Source: an uncultured Bacilli bacterium (lineage in GTDB: Bacteria; Bacillota_I; Bacilli_A; RF39; UBA660). Taken from it: DNA of 10,007 nt. Location: NCBI GenBank assembly GCA_947629425.1, contig CANRDR010000051.1, positions 1-10,007 on the forward strand, written 5' to 3'. This document shows positions 5,633 to 10,007 of the stretch, in pieces. The position numbers and the translations under genes were made by a program. Positions within the stretch are counted from its first letter, which is position 1. Each line of letters begins with the position of its first letter. The notes under the pieces were generated by a model. It ran no database searches. It saw only the letters and a program-made list of their open reading frames with translations, and was not told where the DNA came from.

Positions 5633-6220
5633 TTATTTTAAAATATTACCTTCTATATTTACAAATATTGGATAAGAATACCCACTATCATCACTATGAA
5701 ATCCTTCTGTAACATAAATAATATTTTTATAATTTAGTTTTTTGCTAGTTAATTCTTTTGTTTCTATTTCTTCTATATTAGTTTCATATATTTCGCCACT
5801 TGTATTTATATAATATAAAGAATTCATACCAGCATTACCATTTTTAACAACAAACATACTTACTACATTATCATTAATTTTATAATTTTTATATTTATTT
5901 TTTTTATTATCACTTAAATAATTTAATATTAATTCTTTATTTTTATTAATTTCAACTGTATAAGAATAACCATAAATTTCATTATCTATTTTTATAAAAT
6001 TATTATCAGTATCATTATAATTTTTTATATTATTCTCTAAATTATTTAAATATGCTTGATATAAACTATTATAGTCTAAAATAATATTAGTGTCTTTATC
6101 ACAATTATTATCTTGTTTAACATTATTCTCTTCTTTTTTAAATAAAAATTTATCGCAAATTATAAAACTACCTAATCCTATACTTAAAATTGATAATATT
6201 ATTATAATAGTATTTTTCAT
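5633..6220 (-). CDS. Membrane-anchored protein of unknown function
   Basis: I do not recognise the family. The 195-aa product starts MKNTIIIILSILSIGLGSFI, a single hydrophobic anchor (about 4-23) followed by a Lys/Glu/Asn-rich linker (24-48) with two cysteines (C22, C40), and an exported domain of mixed alpha/beta character. The cysteine after FII does not fit a lipobox, so a transmembrane anchor is more likely than a lipoprotein. The C-terminal half has alternating hydrophobic strands (YGYSYTVEI, VVSMFVV, SLYYINTSGEIYET, IIYVTEG, YPIFVNIEGNI). ATG 6220 is preceded by the RBS AGGAAGGTG (6225-6233). An in-frame GTG at 6250 would add ten residues and place the RBS inside the gene, so it is rejected. 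It follows the prepilin gene by 36 nt and is the last gene of the operon. Confidence 0.8.
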   Translation of the reverse strand: MKNTIIIILSILSIGLGSFIICDKFLFKKEENNVKQDNNCDKDTNIILDYNSLYQAYLNNLENNIKNYNDTDNNFIKIDNEIYGYSYTVEINKNKELILNYLSDNKKNKYKNYKINDNVVSMFVVKNGNAGMNSLYYINTSGEIYETNIEEIETKELTSKKLNYKNIIYVTEGFHSDDSGYSYPIFVNIEGNILK

Positions 6221-6256
6221 ATAACACCTTCCTATTATTAATAATAACACAAAATT

Positions 6257-6628
6257 TTAAAAACTCAAATGATAATTCTTTAATCCTACATCATCTATAC
6301 TTATTTCTATATACTCTTTACTAATATCTAAATAATTTTTAGTATTGGGATTATATATTTTATCATCAATAAAACCATAATTTACTAATTCTTTTAAATA
6401 TATTTTTATATAATTATTTTTATTTAATTCATCATTATAATAATTACCATAGTTAGATTCTAAAAAAGAATCAGTAGCATTTGCAATATCAGTTCTAATA
6501 CTTTCTGCTTGATCGGCATAAGTTGTTTTAAAAGCAGTACTAATCTTAGGCATTAAAACAATACCAATAATACTTAATATAGATATAACAGTTATTAATT
6601 CAATTATAGTAAATCCATTCTTTTTCAT
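6257..6628 (-). CDS. Type IV prepilin-like protein (orphan pseudopilin)
   Basis: The 123-aa product begins with a textbook class III signal: MKKNG, then FTIIELITVISILSIIGIVL. Prepilin peptidase would cut after G5 and methylate F6, and E10 is the conserved Glu5 of mature pilins that sets subunit assembly. The hydrophobic helix spans about 6-26 and is followed by an amphipathic helical stretch (ADQAESIRTDIANATDSFLESNYG, about 38-61) and a short C-terminal domain with no recognisable pilin disulfide. Size suits a minor pilin or pseudopilin such as those of Com or type II-like systems. RBS AGAGG (6635-6639) overlaps the TAG stop of truA, only 9 nt upstream, so it is co-transcribed with truA. No assembly ATPase, platform protein or prepilin peptidase is in the window. 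Confidence 0.85.
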   Translation of the reverse strand: MKKNGFTIIELITVISILSIIGIVLMPKISTAFKTTYADQAESIRTDIANATDSFLESNYGNYYNDELNKNNYIKIYLKELVNYGFIDDKIYNPNTKNYLDISKEYIEISIDDVGLKNYHLSF

Positions 6629-6637
6629 TATTAACCT

Positions 6638-7357
6638 CTAATATATAACATTCATCAAATATAATCCATTTGCAGGTACAGTTGTATAATTTATCTTTTT
6701 ATTATTATTAACCATATCATATAAATCATTTAATGATATTTTATTATTTGATATAGATATTAATACACCAACTAAGTTTCTTACCATATATCTATAAAAA
6801 CTTTTACCTATAAATGTAATTTTTACAATATTATCTTTTTTACTAACACTAATTTTATATATTTCACTATTATAATTATCTCTTTTACCACTAACAAATG
6901 CTTCATAATTATGTTTACCTATTAATATTTTAGAAGCTTTTCTAATTAAATTTATATTTAAATCTTTACAATAATTATATAAATATTTATCTTTTATAGG
7001 ATCAAATTCTTTAGTATTTATTAAATATGTATATATTTTCTTTTTAACATTAAATCTTGCATGAAAATTACCATCAACATATTTACAGTTAGTTACATAT
7101 ATAGAATTTAGTATTAGTGAATTAATAGCATTCTTTAATCTTTTTGGTGGTATATTAATACTTAAATCAAAATGACATTTTTGTTTTATTGCATGTACTC
7201 CTTTATCAGTTCTTCCACTACCTTTGACTAATACTTCTTCTTTATTTATAATTGTTAAAGCATCTTCTAATTCTTTTTGTATTGTTTTTTCTTTATTTAA
7301 TCTTTGAAATCCATAATATTGACTTCCATCATAAGATACAGTTATTAAATATCTCAT
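6638..7357 (-). CDS. truA: tRNA pseudouridine synthase A
   Basis: TruA isomerises uridines 38-40 in the anticodon stem-loop of many tRNAs to pseudouridine. The 239-aa product is full length, with the N-terminal strand YLITVSYDGSQYYGFQR (3-19), the catalytic motif GSGRTDKGVHA with nucleophile D51, the HARFNVKKKIYTYLI segment (about 99-113), and the C-terminal core FIGKSFYRYMVRNLVGVLI. RBS AGGAG (7364-7368) lies 6 nt before the ATG, within the end of the upstream gene. The ATG overlaps the ecfA2 stop as ATGA. In many Firmicutes truA follows ecfA1-ecfA2-ecfT directly, so this neighbourhood helps identify the two ATPase-like genes upstream. Confidence 0.97.
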   Translation of the reverse strand: MRYLITVSYDGSQYYGFQRLNKEKTIQKELEDALTIINKEEVLVKGSGRTDKGVHAIKQKCHFDLSINIPPKRLKNAINSLILNSIYVTNCKYVDGNFHARFNVKKKIYTYLINTKEFDPIKDKYLYNYCKDLNINLIRKASKILIGKHNYEAFVSGKRDNYNSEIYKISVSKKDNIVKITFIGKSFYRYMVRNLVGVLISISNNKISLNDLYDMVNNNKKINYTTVPANGLYLMNVIY

Positions 7358-7986
7358 TTAATACTCCTATAAATATCTTTTAAAAGTTCTTTATTATCAA
7401 CAGTATAACTTAATTTTGCTTTTCTTTTATTAGCAAGTCTTATAAATTTAATAATTTCAGGATATTCTATTCTTATATTAGATTTATATATTTTATTAAA
7501 TTCATCATTAAATACTATTTTATCTTTATCAAAAACAATTAATCTTTCACATAAACTATTTAAAAATACTAAATCATTACTAATAACAATTAATGTTTTA
7601 TTATAATTTCTTTTTAAATAATTTATAATTAATTTTTTATATTTATAACTTAATCCTTTATCAAAATAGTCTAATACTAATATATTTTTAGGATTTAATA
7701 TCATATAAACTAATAATACTAATTTAAATATACCACTACCTAAATTCTTTATTTTTCTATTTAATATAATTGGATTTATTTCTAATTCTTTAAATATTTC
7801 TAATATTCTATTATCTATTTTAAATTTATATCCATTTAAAAATCTTTTTACAGTCCATTCATCATCATAATCTATTCCATTAAATTCTATACCATAATTT
7901 ATTAAATCTATCTTATCTTTATAAATTGCAGTAAATTTATCTTTAATAAATAGTTCATTATTTTTTTCTGTATACATTATTTCCAT
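7354..7986 (-). CDS. Degenerate ECF-transporter ATPase, EcfA2-like, no Walker A
   Basis: In working ECF transporters EcfA2 pairs with EcfA1 to power vitamin or metal uptake through EcfT. The C-terminal two thirds of this 210-aa product align by eye with EcfA2. A Q-loop-like GIEFNGIDYDDEWTV (about 32-46) is followed by a signature-like LGSGIFK (82-88), NPKNILVLDY (98-107), the GLS D-loop (111-113), ISND (135-138), ERLIVFDKDKIVFND (147-161) and the EcfA tail YPEIIKFIRLANK. The whole Walker A part, some 70 residues, is missing and replaced by about 30 residues of unrelated sequence. Catalytic Glu is Tyr (Y107) and the H-loop His is Asn (N137). The frame is intact. ATG 7986 or ATG 7977 (TAATG with the ecfA1 stop) may start it; no RBS decides. 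Overlaps ecfA1 and truA, so is translationally coupled. Pseudo-ATPase by motif loss. Confidence 0.75.
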   Translation of the reverse strand: MEIMYTEKNNELFIKDKFTAIYKDKIDLINYGIEFNGIDYDDEWTVKRFLNGYKFKIDNRILEIFKELEINPIILNRKIKNLGSGIFKLVLLVYMILNPKNILVLDYFDKGLSYKYKKLIINYLKRNYNKTLIVISNDLVFLNSLCERLIVFDKDKIVFNDEFNKIYKSNIRIEYPEIIKFIRLANKRKAKLSYTVDNKELLKDIYRSIK

Positions 7987-8723
7987 AATAAATCTACTAG
8001 CTCCTTATGTATTAAATGATTTTCTTTTATTAAACTGTATTCTTTTAATAAGTTATTAATATCATATATAAATGGTAAATTAAGACCTAATTCTTGAAAT
8101 ATAGTATTATTAGATAATACTTTTTCTGTTTTATCAAATAAGTATTTTTTGCCTTTATTAATAACTAATATTTTATCAAAATATATTAATTCTTCCATAT
8201 CTGATGTTACATTAATTAATGTCATATTTTTTTCTTTTATATAATTTAATATTTTCATTTTTTTATCTTTATTTAAATAAGTTAATATATTATCTACACA
8301 AACTATATTAGGTATTATTATTAATAAAGATAATATTTTTATATAAAATCTTTCTTCTATATTCATATTTATTAATAAGTTATTTAATATATTTTCTAAA
8401 TCAAAAAATTCTATAAAATTATTTAATCTATTATTTATTTCTTCTTTACTTATATTTAATTTATTTAAGTAATAACTTAATTCTTCTTTAGGTGTTTTTG
8501 TATTAAATAAAGTATCATTTAATATGCATATTATATTATTTTGTTTATATTCTAAACTATATTTATTTATATTAATATTATCTATATATATATCATTAGT
8601 TTTTATTTTACCTGATAGTTTTTTTAATATTAAAGTTTTCCCACTACCATTAGGTCCTATTATACTAATTAATTCTCCACTATTAATACTTATATCTAAA
8701 TCTTTTAATTCTATTTTTTCCAT
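7977..8723 (-). CDS. Degenerate ECF-transporter ATPase, EcfA1-like
   Basis: The 248-aa product is an ABC ATPase by its N-terminus: ISINSGELISIIGPNGSGKT has an intact Walker A (23-30). The other motifs are eroded. No Q-loop Gln is seen in IICILNDTLF (64-73). The signature reads NMNIEERF (119-126) instead of LSGGQ. Walker B is IVCVDN, with Asp144 kept but the catalytic Glu changed to Asn145. The H-loop is TSD with Ser174 for His. The tail ELGLNLPFIYDINNLLKE (211-228) matches the C-terminal region of EcfA1. It likely binds nucleotide but should hydrolyse poorly, if at all. The start is ATG 8723, because AAGGCGGTG ends 3 nt before it; an in-frame GTG at 8729 lies inside that RBS. First gene of a five-gene operon. 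EcfA1 identity rests on the truA context and tail, not on catalytic motifs. Confidence 0.8.
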   Translation of the reverse strand: MEKIELKDLDISINSGELISIIGPNGSGKTLILKKLSGKIKTNDIYIDNININKYSLEYKQNNIICILNDTLFNTKTPKEELSYYLNKLNISKEEINNRLNNFIEFFDLENILNNLLINMNIEERFYIKILSLLIIIPNIVCVDNILTYLNKDKKMKILNYIKEKNMTLINVTSDMEELIYFDKILVINKGKKYLFDKTEKVLSNNTIFQELGLNLPFIYDINNLLKEYSLIKENHLIHKELVDLLWK

Positions 8724-8741
8724 AAACACCGCCTTTAGTTA

Positions 8742-8770
8742 ATTGTATCAAATAGATTAAAGTAAATCTA
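8742..8770 (-). promoter_or_regulatory. Extended -10 promoter of the ecfA1-truA operon
   Basis: On the minus strand TAGATT (8765-8770, weak -35) is followed after 17 nt by TACAAT (8742-8747) with an upstream TGA forming an extended -10. Positions 8739-8754 are identical over 16 nt to 5559-5574. TAGATT (8753-8758) and AATCTA (8765-8770) also form a 6-bp inverted repeat around a 6-nt centre inside the promoter. Confidence 0.55.
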
Positions 8771-8811
8771 TAACTTATTTTAAAAATAGATTATATTTTT
8801 TATAAAATAAT

Positions 8812-8844
8812 ATAAAAAAATGAAATTCTATTAAGAAAATCATT
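8812..8844 (-). terminator. Weak terminator after the repeat surface protein
   Basis: On the minus strand AATGA (8840-8844, including the stop codon) pairs with TCATT (8819-8823), and TTCT pairs with AGAA around a TAAT loop, with a symmetric T-T internal loop between the two stems. A run of seven A on the plus strand gives the T-tract. The stem is weak but correctly placed. Confidence 0.4.
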
Positions 8845-10007
8845 CTATTATATATGGAGTTGATTTTAATCCATTACCTGATTTTATTTTTATATTATTA
8901 TTTAGTACTATAGACGGTCTAATTGATCCGCCAACATAATTAATAGCACTAACATTTAAACTTCCATCACTACAAAGATAAAAAGCATAATCAATATCTA
9001 AATCACGATATGATGGAGTTAATAACCACCAATAAAAATTAGTATTTTTTAAATAATGACTATAATTTGCACCATTCCAAGTACTTCCTGCAAACACTAT
9101 TTCATCTGCGGTTAATAAACCTCCAAAGTCATTAATTTTTTTGTCATTCTTTCCATTACATTTTAATGAAGAGTTTCGTGTTTCTCCATATCCTATTATC
9201 CTTTTTCTTGATTCAGAATACACTCCATCATTATAATTATTTGATGGTACTCCATCATAATCATACCAATCTGTAGAATTTCCTAAGCACCAAGCATCTT
9301 CTTTTAATTTAGATTTGTCACTTAATGTATTTACCCAGTCATTTATCTTTTTTTTAACGCCCTCTTCTCCTTTTAAAGTTCCATCCACATTATTTTCATA
9401 ATCAAACATATAACTATTAATGTCACCTGATTTATATCCATATGGTCCATTATCAATTCTTGCATTAGTAGAATTATCTTGTGTATTTTCATTACAAACT
9501 GTATTATTATCTTCTAATATTAATTTAATACTTCCATCACCTTGTATTCTTACTATTTTAAAACATTTATTTGAAAAATTTATATAATTATCATTAACAT
9601 TACCCCTAAAGTAATAAGATGCTCCGTTATCATCTTCTGTTATACTAAGTGTTCTCTCATCTTCTTTACTTATTTCTTGTGCTGGTACTGTTTCTGGTAC
9701 TGGTGATAATTTTGTTGTATTATTTGTTTCTTTTTTATCTCTTACATCTTGTGCATTCTTTACTATTGCATATGCAAGTGTACCACTCTCAAATGGATTT
9801 TCATCTATCTTGTATGCATTATTTTTTGTTCCATCTCCACTTAGTAATTTTATATCTTTCTTTAGTACTATGGATGGTCTTAAATATATAGATTTTGTAC
9901 AATCTAATTCAATAATTGAACCCATTCCAGCATAATTCCACCAATCAGCATTTTCATTATTTTCACCCGCTACAAAAAATGGATGTATAGTATTACTTAT
10001 TATTTTA
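8840..10007 (-). CDS. Large secreted/surface repeat protein, 5' end outside window
   Basis: The reading frame is open from the TGA at 8840-8842 to the window edge. The Met codon at 9925 is internal: the frame runs upstream without a stop through HPFFVAG and ADWWNYAG, giving at least 388 residues. Two domain ends are visible 320 residues apart: YLRPSIVLKKDIKLLSGDG and SIRPSIVLNNNIKIKSGNG. Between them lie a Pro-rich linker (LSPVPETVPAQEI) and a full domain with YYFRGNVNDNYINF, FKIVRIQGDGSIKLILED, GGLLTADEIVFAG and YWWLLTP. This matches the DUF6273-like tandem domains common in surface proteins of uncultured low-GC Firmicutes. Several such proteins carry a prepilin-type N-terminus (recalled, not visible here). 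Six cysteines in the visible part could be oxidised outside the cell. Function unknown. Confidence 0.8.
   Translation of the reverse strand, partial: KIISNTIHPFFVAGENNENADWWNYAGMGSIIELDCTKSIYLRPSIVLKKDIKLLSGDGTKNNAYKIDENPFESGTLAYAIVKNAQDVRDKKETNNTTKLSPVPETVPAQEISKEDERTLSITEDDNGASYYFRGNVNDNYINFSNKCFKIVRIQGDGSIKLILEDNNTVCNENTQDNSTNARIDNGPYGYKSGDINSYMFDYENNVDGTLKGEEGVKKKINDWVNTLSDKSKLKEDAWCLGNSTDWYDYDGVPSNNYNDGVYSESRKRIIGYGETRNSSLKCNGKNDKKINDFGGLLTADEIVFAGSTWNGANYSHYLKNTNFYWWLLTPSYRDLDIDYAFYLCSDGSLNVSAINYVGGSIRPSIVLNNNIKIKSGNGLKSTPYIIE
8901..8920. repeat. DNA copy 1 of the repeat-domain end
   Basis: These 20 bases match 9861-9880 at 18 positions, exactly 960 bp (320 codons) away, and encode the RPSIVL motif. 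The rest of the two domain ends is diverged at DNA level, so this short block is either strongly constrained or a recent exchange. Confidence 0.7.
9861..9880. repeat. DNA copy 2 of the repeat-domain end
   Basis: Partner of 8901-8920, in frame and 960 bp away, encoding RPSIVL of the upstream domain copy. Confidence 0.7.

Noticed and set aside
6233..6246. 14-bp palindrome TATTATTAATAATA between the prepilin and the unknown gene
   Set aside because: Simple A/T-only palindrome without a T-run in the right place; expected by chance in this composition.
6221..6250. In-frame GTG at 6250 as the start of the membrane-anchored protein
   Set aside because: It would bury the strong RBS AGGAAGGTG inside the coding sequence and put ten extra residues before the natural anchor.
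8524..9891. Plus-strand open frames at 8524-8742 and 9649-9891
   Set aside because: Antisense to ecfA1 and to the surface repeat gene; Leu/Ile-rich shadows without RBS.
9923..9925. Met codon at 9925 as the start of the surface protein
   Set aside because: The frame is open upstream to the window edge with matching domain sequence and no RBS near 9925, so the gene is cut by the edge.
1..10007. Use of TGA as tryptophan (mycoplasma code)
   Set aside because: TGA ends several genes at sensible positions and Trp is written TGG in conserved proteins.
1..10007. tRNA, rRNA, riboswitch, CRISPR array or complete insertion sequence
   Set aside because: No cloverleaf, conserved rRNA or riboswitch cores, regularly spaced repeats or full transposase frame were seen on either strand by reading; a covariance-model search was not possible.

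Overview
The window is a very AT-rich bacterial segment (G+C looks well under 30%, not counted). Codons are strongly A/T-ending, Shine-Dalgarno sites are clear (AGGAGG, AGGTGA, AAGGAA), and TGA is a true stop (it ends the FemX-like gene, the thioredoxin-like gene and ecfA2) while TGG encodes Trp. This excludes the mycoplasma code. FemX, TypA, an ecfA-truA locus, LysM, a prepilin and a large surface-repeat protein together point to a low-GC Firmicutes/Bacilli-type organism with peptidoglycan. An uncultured gut lineage of the RF39 type is my best guess. I see no phage, plasmid, CRISPR or complete IS.

Layout. 1-342 has no clear gene: it holds a tiny minus-strand frame with a strong RBS, a 13-bp inverted repeat and a promoter for the next gene. 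343-1587 (+) is a FemABX-family peptidoglycan-bridge enzyme. It converges on typA/bipA (1598-3397, -), with a hairpin terminator lying across both stop codons. typA diverges from a small unknown gene (3545-3862, +). The 147-bp divergent region carries two near-consensus promoters, one overlapped by a perfect 15-bp-arm inverted repeat. A nested hairpin separates that gene from a LysM protein (3914-4216, -). Upstream of it are a PH-like protein (4260-4727) and a membrane-anchored thioredoxin-like protein (4724-5545), which overlap by 4 nt and are driven by an extended -10 promoter.

A second minus-strand operon runs 8723 to 5633: degenerate ecfA1, degenerate ecfA2, truA, an orphan type IV prepilin and a membrane-anchored unknown protein, closed by a terminator. 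Its promoter shares a 16-nt -10 region exactly with the thioredoxin-like operon. Last, 8840-10007 (-) is the 3' part of a large secreted repeat protein whose start lies beyond the window.

The most unusual point is the ecfA1-ecfA2-truA locus. The classic Firmicutes order is kept, but ecfT is absent, one ATPase has lost its whole Walker A region, and both lack the catalytic Glu and the switch His. The envelope theme (FemX, LysM, thioredoxin-like protein, prepilin, repeat surface protein) is inferred from families, not shown to be one pathway.
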